From: Acidobacteriota bacterium
Lineage (GTDB): Bacteria; Acidobacteriota; Terriglobia; UBA7540
Direction: 5' to 3'
DNA: 52,770 nt
Assembly (NCBI GenBank): GCA_003225365.1
Contig: QHZN01000234.1
Span: 1-52,770 of the forward strand
Shown here: positions 1 through 8,198 of the stretch, piece after piece
How positions within the stretch are numbered: the stretch's first letter is position 1
Layout: every line of letters begins with the position of its first letter
Notes under the pieces: generated by a model
What the model was told of the DNA's origin: nothing
The model's input: the letters and a program-made list of their open reading frames with translations, nothing else
Databases searched by the model: none
Made by a program: the position numbers and the translations under genes

Positions 1-590
1 GCCAGGCGACGGGACAAGACATCGTGGTGGCTGATGCGTTCCAACATCTTCGCCGAGGGGTCTATGTTCGGGTCGGCTTCGTAGATGCCGTCCACTTTGG
101 TCGCCTTGAGGATGACTTCCGCCCTGATCTCCATGGCGCGCAGCGCGGCGGCGGTATCCGTCGAAAAGTAGGGATTCCCGGTGCCCCCGGCGAGGATGAC
201 GACGCGGCCTTTCTCGAGGTGGCGGATGGCACGCCGCCGGATGAAGGGTTCGGCGATTTCCCGGACCTCGATGGCCGTCACCACGCGCGTTTGGGACCCG
301 CACTTTTCGAGCGCGTCCTGCAACGCCAGGGAATTGATGATGGTCGCGAGCATCCCCATATGGTCGCCGACCACGCGGTCAATGCCGTGCGCGGAGGCGG
401 CCACGCCCCGGACGAAATTCCCGCCTCCCACCACCACCGCGGTCTCCACACCCATCTCGTGAACTTCGTGGATTTCGCTCGCGATCCGGGCGGCAGCCAC
501 CGGATCAACTCCAAAGCCCTGCTGGCCTATCAACACCTCGCCGCTCAGCTTCAGCAGGATTCGGTGGTAAGCAGGCTTGGTCATTTCCAT
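1..590 (-). CDS. pyrH: UMP kinase, C-terminus cut off by window edge
   Basis: Phosphorylates UMP to UDP with ATP, the committed cytosolic step of pyrimidine nucleotide supply. Reading from 590, the protein opens with [18 protein letters not shown], followed by [27 protein letters not shown] and [17 protein letters not shown], the glycine-rich amino acid kinase motifs typical of PyrH. About 196 codons are visible; the family is near 240, so the last ~45 lie beyond position 1. A second ATG at 584 (MTKPAY) is an alternative start. It is the last visible gene of a minus-strand translation operon, 47 nt after tsf, the usual rpsB-tsf-pyrH order. Confidence 0.95.
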   Translation of the reverse strand, partial: MEMTKPAYHRILLKLSGEVLIGQQGFGVDPVAAARIASEIHEVHEMGVETAVVVGGGNFVRGVAASAHGIDRVVGDHMGMLATIINSLALQDALEKCGSQTRVVTAIEVREIAEPFIRRRAIRHLEKGRVVILAGGTGNPYFSTDTAAALRAMEIRAEVILKATKVDGIYEADPNIDPSAKMLERISHHDVLSRRL

Positions 591-637
591 ACGATGCGGT
601 GCCGGGCGCTCTCCGTCTCGTGGCCGCCCTGTCGGGT

Positions 638-1273
638 TCAGCTTGCGGGCCCATCTGCGCTAGGTTTGGCAACTCCTTCGCCCACTTTGAAGCGGGCAAA
701 GCGGCGGACCTTGATGTTCTCGCCGAATTTCGCCACCTTCGAGGCGATCAGCTCGCCGACGGTCAGGCTGCCCGAAAGGTCCTTGATGTATCGCTGCTCG
801 TAGAGGCAGTAATCCTCGTAGAATTTCCCGAGCTTTCCGGCCACGATTCGCTCCACGACGTCGGGAGGTTTGCCGGTCGTGGCCGCCTGCTCGCGCAAGA
901 ATTCCTTTTCCTTGTCAAGGAGGGACGGCGTCACGTCCTCCTTGCAGATGAACCGCGGGTCGGTGGCGCAGATTTGCATGGCCAGGTCGTGCGCCAGCTC
1001 TTGAAACTCCGGAGTGCGAGCCACGAAGTCGGTTTCGCAGTTGACTTCGACAATCACGCCGATCTTGCTCCCGGGATGGATGTAGGACCCCACGATTCCC
1101 TCGTGAGCTGCCCGCCCGGCTTTCTTGGCGGCTGCCGCCTGCCCGCGCTTCCGGAGGACGGTAAAGGCTCGTTCGAGGTCCCCGCCTCCCTCCTCGAGCG
1201 CTTTCTTACACTCCATCATGGGAGCGCCGCTCATCTCGCGCAGTTTCTTCACCAACTCCGCGGGAACACTCAT
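638..1273 (-). CDS. tsf: Elongation factor Ts
   Basis: Guanine nucleotide exchange factor that reloads EF-Tu with GTP. The start at 1273 gives [19 protein letters not shown], the conserved UBA-like N-terminal domain, followed by the diagnostic [10 protein letters not shown] core near residue 80. The product is 211 aa, the short single-core form seen in many non-proteobacteria (E. coli is about 283 aa). The C-terminus ([18 protein letters not shown]) matches the family. It follows rpsB after about 106 nt. That spacer holds a GC-rich hairpin at 1322-1340 (arms CCTGCCT and AGGCAGG), whose role is unknown. Confidence 0.95.
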   Translation of the reverse strand: MSVPAELVKKLREMSGAPMMECKKALEEGGGDLERAFTVLRKRGQAAAAKKAGRAAHEGIVGSYIHPGSKIGVIVEVNCETDFVARTPEFQELAHDLAMQICATDPRFICKEDVTPSLLDKEKEFLREQAATTGKPPDVVERIVAGKLGKFYEDYCLYEQRYIKDLSGSLTVGELIASKVAKFGENIKVRRFARFKVGEGVAKPSADGPAS

Positions 1274-1379
1274 TCCACACCCAATCCTTCCGAGACGAAA
1301 AAACGCAGGCGCGGGTCCGGCCCTGCCTGCGGCAGGCAGGCCCGATTGCCTGCAGAGCGTCGCTCCAATTTCTTGGGCT

Positions 1380-2372
1380 TTACGCGGACTCCGGACCGAA
1401 CCCGTTCTCGCCCTCGCCGTCCTTGTGCGGGCGCCCCCTGCTTTCTCCGGGCCTGCGCCGGCCCTTGGGGACGCGCACACGGCCGTCGGCCGTTTCCTCG
1501 GCGGCGATTACGGTGGGCGAGAAATCGCCCTCGCCTTCCGGGGCCGCGCTTTCTTCAAGGTACGCTTGGCCTTCGCCGGGGGCTCCAGCCTGTTCGGACA
1601 TGGCTGCCGCCGCCCGTTCGCGTTCCGCTTCCAACTCTTCCGCGGCCTTCTCGGCGGCGAGCTTCTCGGCCTCGAGCTGCCGTTGGATCACCGCCTGGCG
1701 TCCTTCCAGAATCGCATCCGTCAGCCGGGATGTGAAGAGCCGGATCGCCCGAAGGGCATCGTCGTTGCCGGGGATGACATAGTCCACCATGTCGGGATCG
1801 CAGTTGGTGTCCACCACGGCTACTACCGGGATGCCGAGCTTCCTCGCTTCGCGCACGGCGATTTCTTCTTTGTGCGAGTCCACCACCACCAGCGCGTCCG
1901 GCAAACCCGGCATCTCCTTAATGCCCGCCAAATTCTGTTCCAGATGTATCCGCTCGCGCTCCAGCCGCTGCACTTCTTTCTTCGACAACAAGTCGTAACG
2001 GCCGTCCTTCGACATCTCGTCGAGCTCTCGCAGCCGCTGAATGGATTTCTGAATCGTGGAGTTGTTCGTCAGCAGCCCGCCCAGCCAGCGATGATTGACG
2101 TAGAACATGCCGGCCCTCGTCGCCTCTTCGGCGATGGCCTCCTGAGCCTGGCGCTTGGTCCCCACAAAAAGCACAGTCTTCCCTTCCTGCGCAAGGTCGG
2201 AAAGGTATTTGGCGGCTTCTTTAAAAAGCTTGAGGGTCTTTTGAAGATCAATGATGTAGATCCCGTTGCGTTCCCCGTAGATGTATTCCTTCATCTTGGG
2301 GTTCCAGCGGCGGGTCTGGTGGCCGAAATGGACGCCGGCCTCCAGAAAATCCTTCATCGTAATGCTGGACAA
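1380..2372 (-). CDS. rpsB: 30S ribosomal protein S2, TTG start
   Basis: Small-subunit ribosomal protein needed to recruit S1. Conserved blocks are [50 protein letters not shown] and [22 protein letters not shown] place the start at TTG 2372, giving (M)[12 protein letters not shown] as in relatives. The AAGGAGGAG ribosome-binding site lies immediately before it, but some 19 nt before the ATG at 2357. At 330 aa it is about 80 residues longer than minimal S2. The extra C-terminal tail is rich in Glu, Ala and Gly and ends in a basic [17 protein letters not shown] stretch; such tails vary between species. Confidence 0.94.
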   Translation of the reverse strand: MSSITMKDFLEAGVHFGHQTRRWNPKMKEYIYGERNGIYIIDLQKTLKLFKEAAKYLSDLAQEGKTVLFVGTKRQAQEAIAEEATRAGMFYVNHRWLGGLLTNNSTIQKSIQRLRELDEMSKDGRYDLLSKKEVQRLERERIHLEQNLAGIKEMPGLPDALVVVDSHKEEIAVREARKLGIPVVAVVDTNCDPDMVDYVIPGNDDALRAIRLFTSRLTDAILEGRQAVIQRQLEAEKLAAEKAAEELEAERERAAAAMSEQAGAPGEGQAYLEESAAPEGEGDFSPTVIAAEETADGRVRVPKGRRRPGESRGRPHKDGEGENGFGPESA

Positions 2373-2418
2373 AACTCCTCCTTGTTGATTTCCCCCGGCC
2401 GACCGGGTCCCTCGACAA

Positions 2419-2615
2419 TCAGCGTTTCGAGAACTGGAATCGCTTGCGCGCACCCTTCTGCCCGTACTTCTTGCGCTCTTTGGCGCGCGGATCGCGCGTC
2501 AAGAATCCGCCGGACGGTCGTTCACCGTAATCTTGCCCGGCCCGGGACGAAGGATCACTCGAGCGCAGGACGTCTTCCTTCGCCCGGTAGCCCAGAACTC
2601 CGTCGGTTCGGTCAA
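2419..2615 (-). pseudogene. rpsI: 30S ribosomal protein S9, internal out-of-frame deletion
   Basis: Both ends of S9 are present but the middle is gone. From TTG 2615, preceded by AAAGGAG at 2621-2627, the frame reads [19 protein letters not shown] then [15 protein letters not shown], the S9 N-terminus (2615-2511). The C-terminus [17 protein letters not shown] ending in FQFSKR lies at 2510-2419 in a different frame. A normal S9 is about 130 aa; here about 65 codons (~195 nt), including the GGG/GQAGAIRHGIARAL core, are missing, and the N-terminal frame stops at TGA a few codons after the junction. It sits correctly between rplM and rpsB. S9 is near-essential, so either a second copy exists or the assembly is wrong here. 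Confidence 0.85.
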
Positions 2616-2685
2616 TGCGGCTCCTTTAGTCCAACAGGGTTTTCGGCGGGGATGTCTCGTTGCCCGCCCGCAGCGGCGCGCCTAT

Positions 2686-3123
2686 TCACACGCGCGCCGG
2701 GTCAAGCGCCTCCGGCCGCTGAGCCTGATGCGGATAGTTCCCGCCCGCGTATATCCTCAGCCGCGCTGCCAACCGATCGCCCAGCCGGCTCTTCGGCAAC
2801 ATGCCGCGAATGGCCTCGGCGAGCAAGCGCTCAGGCCTTCTCGCCAGAACCTCCCGCGCCGTCGTCTCTCTCAACCCGCCCGGATAGCCCGTATAATGAC
2901 GGTAGAATTTGTTGTCGAGCTTCCGGCCGGTGAGGCGAACTTTTTCCGCGTTGATGATGATCAGGCCCTCGCGATGGTCGGCGTAAGGGGTCCAATCCGG
3001 CGAGTCTTTACCCATCAGAGCCCGTGCCGCCCGCGCGGCCAACCGGCCGAGCACTTTGCCCTCGGCGTTTACGACGCGCCAGCGCACCTGACGGTGGCCC
3101 GGTTTGGCGAGATAAGTCGTCAC
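2686..3123 (-). CDS. rplM: 50S ribosomal protein L13, first gene of operon
   Basis: Early-assembly large-subunit protein. Motifs seen are WRVVNAEGKVLGRLA, IIINAEKVRLTGRKL, FYRHTGYPGG-like (here FYRHYTGYPGG), RGMLPKSRLGDRL and YAGGNYPHQAQRPE. The GTG at 3123 gives (M)TTYLAKPGHRQVRW, matching the family N-terminus (MKTYLAKP), for 145 aa. A TTG five codons upstream at 3138 is possible but less family-like. The Shine-Dalgarno is weak. It heads rplM-rpsI-rpsB-tsf-pyrH. Confidence 0.93.
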   Translation of the reverse strand: MTTYLAKPGHRQVRWRVVNAEGKVLGRLAARAARALMGKDSPDWTPYADHREGLIIINAEKVRLTGRKLDNKFYRHYTGYPGGLRETTAREVLARRPERLLAEAIRGMLPKSRLGDRLAARLRIYAGGNYPHQAQRPEALDPARV

Positions 3124-3162
3124 CCTAATTCTTCGCAATCCGGTTGAAGTCGCAAACCTATA

Positions 3163-3191
3163 TTACTACGGGATACCTCCCGATTTGTCAA
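3163..3191 (-). promoter_or_regulatory. Promoter of the ribosomal operon
   Basis: On the minus strand a perfect -35 TTGACA (3191-3186) is followed after 17 bp by TAGTAA (3168-3163), with TAATAT overlapping as an alternative -10. It lies about 40 bp before the rplM start and is the only good promoter seen upstream of the translation operon. Confidence 0.6.
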
Positions 3192-3281
3192 CCGCTTTCG
3201 CGGCTCTTCGGAGGGCGGAAGCTCGAAAGGCTCACCGTAATTCCCGCCGGCTCTCGGGGGAATGCCGGCGATGGCCCGGCC

Positions 3282-3333
3282 ATCATGACTAGGCATGATA
3301 GGTGTTGAAACCTCCGCATTAGTGTCGTATCGT
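3282..3333 (+). promoter_or_regulatory. Promoter and palindrome before the toxin-antitoxin pair
   Basis: A -35 TTGAAA (3305-3310) and a -10 TATCGT (3328-3333) are 17 bp apart. Directly upstream is a perfect inverted repeat ATCATG-N6-CATGAT (3282-3299). Ribbon-helix-helix antitoxins usually repress their own operon through such short palindromes, so this is a candidate operator; that role is inferred. Confidence 0.45.
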
Positions 3334-3352
3334 CAAGGCCACGGAGGAACGT

Positions 3353-3604
3353 ATGCGAAGGCAAGTGGTTTTGGACGCCCGAAGCGAAGAGTTGTTGAAC
3401 CAGTTGGCGGCCGCTCGCGCCGGCAACCGCAGTTTCGTAGTTCGGGAAGCGATTGCCCTGTACGCCGCCTTGGAAGATCATCTGGATGAAATCGAGTCTG
3501 ACCCGGCCTTCCGCCGCCGGATGCGACGCTCGGCCGCTGATCTTGAGGCTGAGCGGGTCCTCACCCAGTCCCAGGCTGAAAAACGGCTGCGGAGAAAGCG
3601 CTGA
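3353..3604 (+). CDS. Ribbon-helix-helix antitoxin (ParD/CopG-like)
   Basis: An 83-aa protein opening with MRRQVVLDARSEELLNQLAAARAGNRSFVVREAIALY, a ribbon-helix-helix layout: a beta strand, helix A, a short turn with Asn-Arg-Ser, then helix B. The charged C-terminal half is the likely toxin-binding region. ACGGAGGAAC places GGAGG 5 nt before the ATG. Its stop overlaps the next start by one base (TGATG), typical of translationally coupled antitoxin-toxin pairs. It probably neutralises the downstream toxin and represses the operon through 3282-3299. Confidence 0.8.
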   Translation: MRRQVVLDARSEELLNQLAAARAGNRSFVVREAIALYAALEDHLDEIESDPAFRRRMRRSAADLEAERVLTQSQAEKRLRRKR

Positions 3605-3846
3605 TGGCCGAGGCCGTTTGGCCGCAAAGCCTGATTGACCTCATGCTGGAAATGCCGGAGCGTGACCGCGAACAGATCCTCTCACGGGTAAGACGGCTGG
3701 AATCGTTTCCGGAAATGTATCCAGTGAGGGCGAAGGGACCTTATCGCGGCCTTCGCTGGTTCCTGGCCGGACCGTGGCTGGTCTACTATCGGTTCGCCGA
3801 AGGCAAAGTTTATCTGCGAACCATCTGGCCGGCCCGCATACCCTAG
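3604..3846 (+). CDS. RelE/ParE-family toxin
   Basis: An 80-aa protein with the RelE/ParE layout: two N-terminal helices (SLIDLMLEMPERDREQILSR) followed by a beta sheet with KGPYRGLRWFLAGPWLVYYR and VYLRTIWP. The Arg-Gly-Leu-Arg and final hydrophobic strand resemble ParE/HigB-type toxins. Whether it targets gyrase or mRNA cannot be told from the sequence. It overlaps the antitoxin gene by 1 nt, which supports the pairing. Confidence 0.75.
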   Translation: MAEAVWPQSLIDLMLEMPERDREQILSRVRRLESFPEMYPVRAKGPYRGLRWFLAGPWLVYYRFAEGKVYLRTIWPARIP

Positions 3847-3920
3847 TTCCTCCCCCTTACGGCCTTGTTTCAATCATACCGCTTAGCCGCGGGATCAGGT
3901 CCGGAAAATACATCGCAATG

Positions 3921-3937
3921 TGATATACTTTCAGATG
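3921..3937 (+). promoter_or_regulatory. Extended -10 promoter of the marR-clc unit
   Basis: TGATATACT at 3921-3929 is an extended -10 (TGnTATACT). Transcription would start near 3936, right at the GTG 3937, implying a leaderless message. No convincing -35 is visible, as expected for extended -10 promoters. Confidence 0.4.
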
Positions 3938-4216
3938 TGACTGCTAGGCAAGCTCGCAGGCGAAACAAAACACTTTGGCTCGAGCGGCGGCTCGCTTGGT
4001 CGCGCTACCGGTTGCGCCGGTTCCTGCGCTTTAGCGAGCAGGCCGCGCGCGCCTCCGGTTTGACTCCCCAACAGCACCAGCTCCTACTCGGGGTCCGGGG
4101 CTTTACGGCTTCGGGCTGGACCACGATTTCAGAGCTTGCCGAGTTTCTTCAAGAGCGCCACAACGCTGTCGTCGGCCTGTTGGCACCTCGCTCCCGGCCT
4201 AGGAAAGGAAAAATAA
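3937..4216 (+). pseudogene. MarR-family regulator, internal deletion
   Basis: From GTG 3937 the product reads as the N-terminal half of a MarR regulator: helix RYRLRRFLRFSEQAARASGL, then LTPQQHQLLLGVRGF and the winged-helix segment TISELAEFLQERHNAVVGL. The recognition wing and the C-terminal dimerisation helices are missing. In another frame a short tail (HLAPGLGKEK) ends with TAA at 4214-4216, exactly abutting the chloride channel ATG at 4217. The simplest reading is a gene of about 150 codons that lost about 60 internal codons near 4185 and shifted frame; the original frame runs on to 4410 inside the next gene. It probably regulated the channel. Confidence 0.7.
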
Positions 4217-6061
4217 ATGCCGCGCCATGGACGCCCTGCTTCGACTCAGCCGAGCGTACGGCGGTGGTTTCGCGAATATGGACGGTCGCTCGACCCCGAA
4301 GTCCTGGTCACGAGCGCCTATGCGTTGCTCGTGGGTCTGGCAGCGGGCCTGGTCGCCCAAGGGCTGCTAGAACTCATCTACCTTTTTACCAACATTTTTT
4401 TCTTTGGTAAGTGGTCGTTTGTCGGGAGCTATCCGGTCGGCCATCATCTGGGCGCATGGGTCATCCTCATCCCACCCATCGGGGGGCTGCTCGTCGGCCT
4501 GATGATTCACTTCTGGGAGCCGACGCTCAAAGGGCACGGCATCCCGGAAGCTATGGAAGCGGTGCTTGTGGGCAGGAGCCGAGTGCGGACACGAGTGGGG
4601 ATTCTGAAGCCGCTGGCCACGGCCTTCGCCATCGGGACGGGCGGGCCGTTCGGCGCCGAAGGCCCGATTATCCAGACGGGCGCGGCGTTTGGCTCGATTC
4701 TCGGGCAGTGGGTGCGGCTGACGCCCTACCAGAGGCGCGTGTTGCTCGCCGCGGGAGCGGCGGCCGGCATGGCGGCGACCTTCGCAGCACCTTTCGCCGG
4801 TGTTCTCGTCGCCATCGAGCTCTTGCTATTTGAGTTCCGCGCTCGTTCCTTCATTCCCGTTGCCCTGTCTTCCGCTGTCGCCACCGCGGTCCGCGTATAC
4901 TTCGTGGGATGGGCGCCGCTTTTCCCGACGCCCGCCTATACGCTGTCAAGCCTTGCCGAATTGTGGCTCTTCGCGGCGCTCGGGATCCTGATGGGGCTCA
5001 TCGGTATCGGGATGATCCGCGTCCTCTTCTTTCTCGAGGATTTTTTCGACCACCTCGACCGCTTCTTGCCGTTCGCCAAACCCACAGCCATCTGGTCGCC
5101 TGTCATTGGCGCATCGCTGCTCGGCGCCATTGGATATCTCTATCCCCAGGTCTTCGGGACAGGCTACGACACGATTCGCAACTTGCTGAACGACCGGCTG
5201 ACGGTCTCCGAGCTGCTGGGCGTTTCGTTCGCCAAATTCTGGGCACTCGTGCTGTCGCTCGGCTCGGGGACGACGGGCGGCGTCTTCGCGCCCTCCCTCA
5301 TCGTGGGCGGCGGCATCGGCTCGGCGTTCGCGGCCTTCCTCCGCGCAAGCCAGCAACTGATCCCGATTTCCGACCCCGCGCTTTACGCGCTGGTGGCGAT
5401 GGCGGCGGTTTTCGGCGGCATCGCGCGCGCGCCGTTCACCGCCATCGTTTTCCTCTTCGAGCTCAGCCGCAACCCCAATTCCCTGCTTCCGCTGGTGGTC
5501 TGCTGCATTGTGTCAGACGGCTTCGTGCGCTTGTTCAGCCAGGAATCCATCATGACAGGCAAGCTCGTCAAGCGCGGCCTCATTGTCCGCCAGGACTATT
5601 CCGTGCCCGTCCTGATGCGAGCGCGCATCGAACAAGTCATGCGGAAAAATTTCACCCCCGTGTTGGCGGATTCCGAGGTCAATTCCATAGTGCGGGAAAT
5701 CTCCCCCGAGAGTGCGGGCGTGATGCCGGTGGTGGAGCGCGACGGCACGATTCTCGGCGTCATCGAGGCCCACGACCTCCTCAAGAGCGACGGCGAGGGG
5801 ATCAAAATCCGCGACATCGCGCGCTCCGACTACGTTCTGGCTCGGCCGGAGGAAACCGTAGATGAAGTCACCCGGGACCTGCTCAAGCGCAACGCCGAGA
5901 ACATCGTTGTGGTTGAAGGCGCGTCGCAAAGCAAGCCTGTCGGCGTGGTTCGAGCCGCGGACATCCTGCGACTGCGCCGCTGGGTCATCGAGGAAGAGAG
6001 CCACGAGCCGGCCCCCGTTCAGGAGGCAAAGACTACGCCTTCCCCCGAACGCGCAAAGTAG
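4217..6061 (+). CDS. ClC-family chloride channel/antiporter with CBS domains
   Basis: Integral membrane Cl- transporter or Cl-/H+ exchanger of 614 aa. All three selectivity motifs are present: GHGIPEA near residue 110 (GSGIP type), GGPFGAEGP near 150 (GxxGxEGP type) and GTTGGVFAPS near 355 (GxFxP type). About ten to eleven hydrophobic helices span residues 30-450. Two CBS motifs follow (about 475-590: ARIEQVMRKNFTPVLADSEV and GIKIRDIARSDYVL), which usually sense adenine nucleotides. GGAAAGGAA precedes the ATG. The last 29 nt overlap the 3' end of the converging histidine kinase gene. Confidence 0.92.
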   Translation: MPRHGRPASTQPSVRRWFREYGRSLDPEVLVTSAYALLVGLAAGLVAQGLLELIYLFTNIFFFGKWSFVGSYPVGHHLGAWVILIPPIGGLLVGLMIHFWEPTLKGHGIPEAMEAVLVGRSRVRTRVGILKPLATAFAIGTGGPFGAEGPIIQTGAAFGSILGQWVRLTPYQRRVLLAAGAAAGMAATFAAPFAGVLVAIELLLFEFRARSFIPVALSSAVATAVRVYFVGWAPLFPTPAYTLSSLAELWLFAALGILMGLIGIGMIRVLFFLEDFFDHLDRFLPFAKPTAIWSPVIGASLLGAIGYLYPQVFGTGYDTIRNLLNDRLTVSELLGVSFAKFWALVLSLGSGTTGGVFAPSLIVGGGIGSAFAAFLRASQQLIPISDPALYALVAMAAVFGGIARAPFTAIVFLFELSRNPNSLLPLVVCCIVSDGFVRLFSQESIMTGKLVKRGLIVRQDYSVPVLMRARIEQVMRKNFTPVLADSEVNSIVREISPESAGVMPVVERDGTILGVIEAHDLLKSDGEGIKIRDIARSDYVLARPEETVDEVTRDLLKRNAENIVVVEGASQSKPVGVVRAADILRLRRWVIEEESHEPAPVQEAKTTPSPERAK

Positions 6062-8198
6062 CGCCGGCCCTCGGTTGCGGCAATCCGGCGGCAGGGGCTG
6101 AGTCACTTGACGGCCCACTCACCGGAAGCGGGATGGCCACCCTTACTCGGGCGCCCTTTTCGCCCGCAGTGATCGCAAAACTGCCGCCTAGTTCCGTCAC
6201 CCGTTCGCGCATGCCCGCGATGCCCGCGCCGAAGTTCGAATAACCTGGGGGCGATGCCGCGGAGATTTCTGCGGGCAGGCCCCTGCCGTCGTCGTTGACT
6301 TCCAGGACGATCTTATCCGAAGCCTTCACGATTCGGACCGTGGCATTCTTCGCCTGGGCGTGACGGCGGACATTGGTGAGACTTTCCTGCACGATTCGGA
6401 AAAGGGCCGCCTCATACCCTTCCGGCAGGGCGCCGACGTCGGGCTGGATGCTAAGTTGGACTGTGATTCCACTCCGCTCGGTGAAGGCATTAACGAGCCA
6501 GTTGAGCGCGGATGGGAAGCCCACCTCATCTAGCAGCGGCGGGTGCAGCAGGTGGGCCATGGACCGGATTTCTTTGGATATCTGGTTCAGGAGTCTCGAG
6601 CTGTCGTCCAGGAGTTTGGCGGCTTTGGGACTAAGCGACATGGCTTCTTCGTTCACCACGGCCAGGTTGATCGCCGCAGCCGCCAGGTCCTGCGCAGTGC
6701 TGTCGTGCAACTCGCGTGCAATCCGCCGGCGCTCCTCTTCCTGCAGTTTGACCATTCGGGCCGAGAGCTGGCTCAGAGACCTTTCACTCTGCCTCCGCCC
6801 ATAAACGAGCGCGAGGTGCTCGCCCAGGCGGTGGGCGGCGTTCATGAAGTAGGGGTCGGGCGCGCGGGTTCCAGTTGAGAAGAATTCCCAAATGGCATAT
6901 AACTTCTTGCCACCCATGATGGGGAGGCCGAACACCGACTTGAGTCCGCAGCGAACGGCGGATGCCGTGCGCGCGGAGTTCATCTGGGCCGACAAGTCGG
7001 AAATCCACACGGGCTTTCCGGCTTTCCAGACCTGCCCTGGAAGGTCCTCGCCCTTCTTGAGGGCCGCTTTCATCGTCAGCTCGGCGAACTCCTGAACATT
7101 GATGCTGCAATAAAACGAGCGGCGGTCGAAGCGTAGAACCTGCGCGCGCTCGTCGAAGAACCAGACCGCTCCAACCCTCCAGCCGCCGAGTTTCGCGATG
7201 GCGCCCATGCAACGGCTGGTCACGTTGCGGGAGTCTTCGGCCGCGTTGGCAATGGCGGTAATCTCCGCCAGGAGGCGCAGCGCCTCTTCGGCACGCTTAC
7301 GCTCGGTGATGTTGGTGTCGGTCCCCAGCCATCCCAGGGTTTCACCACGCTGGTCGCGGTAGGGCGCCCAGGTTCTGCTGACGATGACCTGCGAGCCATC
7401 CTTTCGGGTATTGATGAGTTCACCCCGCCAATGGCCGTCGCTGATCAGATGTTTCCTCATCTCCTCTTGCGGGTCGGGGAAAACCGTCTTGAGAATCGAG
7501 TGGTAAAGTTGCCCCTGCCAATTGCCTTTGCGGAAGAGACGGTTCGTGACCTCCTCCCGCGGCTCGGGGAAAATCGTCTTGAGAATCGAGTGGATGCGTT
7601 TCCCTAAGATTTCCTCTTTTCGCCACCCATAGAGCCGCTCAGCCCCTTCGTTCCAGTAACTGACCGTGTCGTCAAGGCCGCGAATCAGAACCGCGTCGCT
7701 GGCCATGTCGAGGAGCTGCGCCTGCGTGTGTTTGGCTTCTTCCGCGCTCTTGCGCGCCGTAACGTCTTCGATGGAGATCAGGATCAGGCGAGATCCGCTG
7801 TAGCTCTCCTCCATCGCGCGGCCATTGATCAGAAGCGTCTTGCGGCCGATTCTGGGGAACTCCTGCTCCACCTCGAAGGTCGCGAACCGCTCCCTGTGGG
7901 TAAGAACACCTTGCAATGCTTGCCGTAGCCGGGGAAAATTCCAAGCCCCGTTGCCGGCACCGCCAATGAAACGCCCTTTCGTCGCCTCCGGGGAAACCTG
8001 AAAGAGGTCATAGAAGGCGTGATTGGCCGCTCGCACCGTGAGGTTGGCGTCGAGGACCAGCAGCGGGGTGTGCACGGCCTCCATAATGGCCTCGACGAAC
8101 GAGTGTTTTCCCAAAACGAGCGGTGTCCAGTATGTCTTGCGTCCCCGCTTCACTCCCCTACCCCTTCGACCTCCTCCTCGGACTGGCATGGCTTTCAT
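6033..8198 (-). CDS. PAS-PAS-GAF sensor histidine kinase, NarX/DegS type
   Basis: A soluble 721-aa sensor kinase. Order: PAS domain (about 30-145, ending ISIEDVTARKSAEEA), PAS domain (about 155-300, ending GTDTNITERKRAEEALR), GAF domain (about 305-460), then a HisKA_3 dimerisation helix with phospho-acceptor HELHDS-like RRRIARELHDSTAQDLAAA, and an ATPase domain with NVRRHAQAKN, DDGRGL and GAGIAGMRERV. No transmembrane segment is apparent. Such kinases pair with LuxR-type regulators, none of which is adjacent. The second PAS contains a 30-residue tandem duplication (residues 203-262). GAGG lies 7 nt before ATG 8198. Confidence 0.9.
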   Translation of the reverse strand: MKAMPVRGGGRRGRGVKRGRKTYWTPLVLGKHSFVEAIMEAVHTPLLVLDANLTVRAANHAFYDLFQVSPEATKGRFIGGAGNGAWNFPRLRQALQGVLTHRERFATFEVEQEFPRIGRKTLLINGRAMEESYSGSRLILISIEDVTARKSAEEAKHTQAQLLDMASDAVLIRGLDDTVSYWNEGAERLYGWRKEEILGKRIHSILKTIFPEPREEVTNRLFRKGNWQGQLYHSILKTVFPDPQEEMRKHLISDGHWRGELINTRKDGSQVIVSRTWAPYRDQRGETLGWLGTDTNITERKRAEEALRLLAEITAIANAAEDSRNVTSRCMGAIAKLGGWRVGAVWFFDERAQVLRFDRRSFYCSINVQEFAELTMKAALKKGEDLPGQVWKAGKPVWISDLSAQMNSARTASAVRCGLKSVFGLPIMGGKKLYAIWEFFSTGTRAPDPYFMNAAHRLGEHLALVYGRRQSERSLSQLSARMVKLQEEERRRIARELHDSTAQDLAAAAINLAVVNEEAMSLSPKAAKLLDDSSRLLNQISKEIRSMAHLLHPPLLDEVGFPSALNWLVNAFTERSGITVQLSIQPDVGALPEGYEAALFRIVQESLTNVRRHAQAKNATVRIVKASDKIVLEVNDDGRGLPAEISAASPPGYSNFGAGIAGMRERVTELGGSFAITAGEKGARVRVAIPLPVSGPSSDSAPAAGLPQPRAGATLRVRGKA
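7413..7592 (-). repeat. 90-bp tandem duplication within the kinase PAS domain
   Basis: Two adjacent 90-bp units encode 30-residue copies beginning HSILKTIFPEP (residues 203-232) and HSILKTVFPDP (233-262). The first copy ends NWQGQLY and the second HWRGELIN. At DNA level a stretch around 7474-7502 recurs almost unchanged around 7564-7592, while the rest has diverged. The duplication is in frame and lengthens a PAS loop/helix region. Confidence 0.8.

Noticed and set aside
1125-2933. Long plus-strand open frame (602 codons) opposite tsf, rpsB and rpsI
   Set aside because: It is antisense to clearly conserved ribosomal genes, has low-complexity Arg/Pro/Ala composition and matches no family. In G+C-rich DNA such shadow frames are expected.
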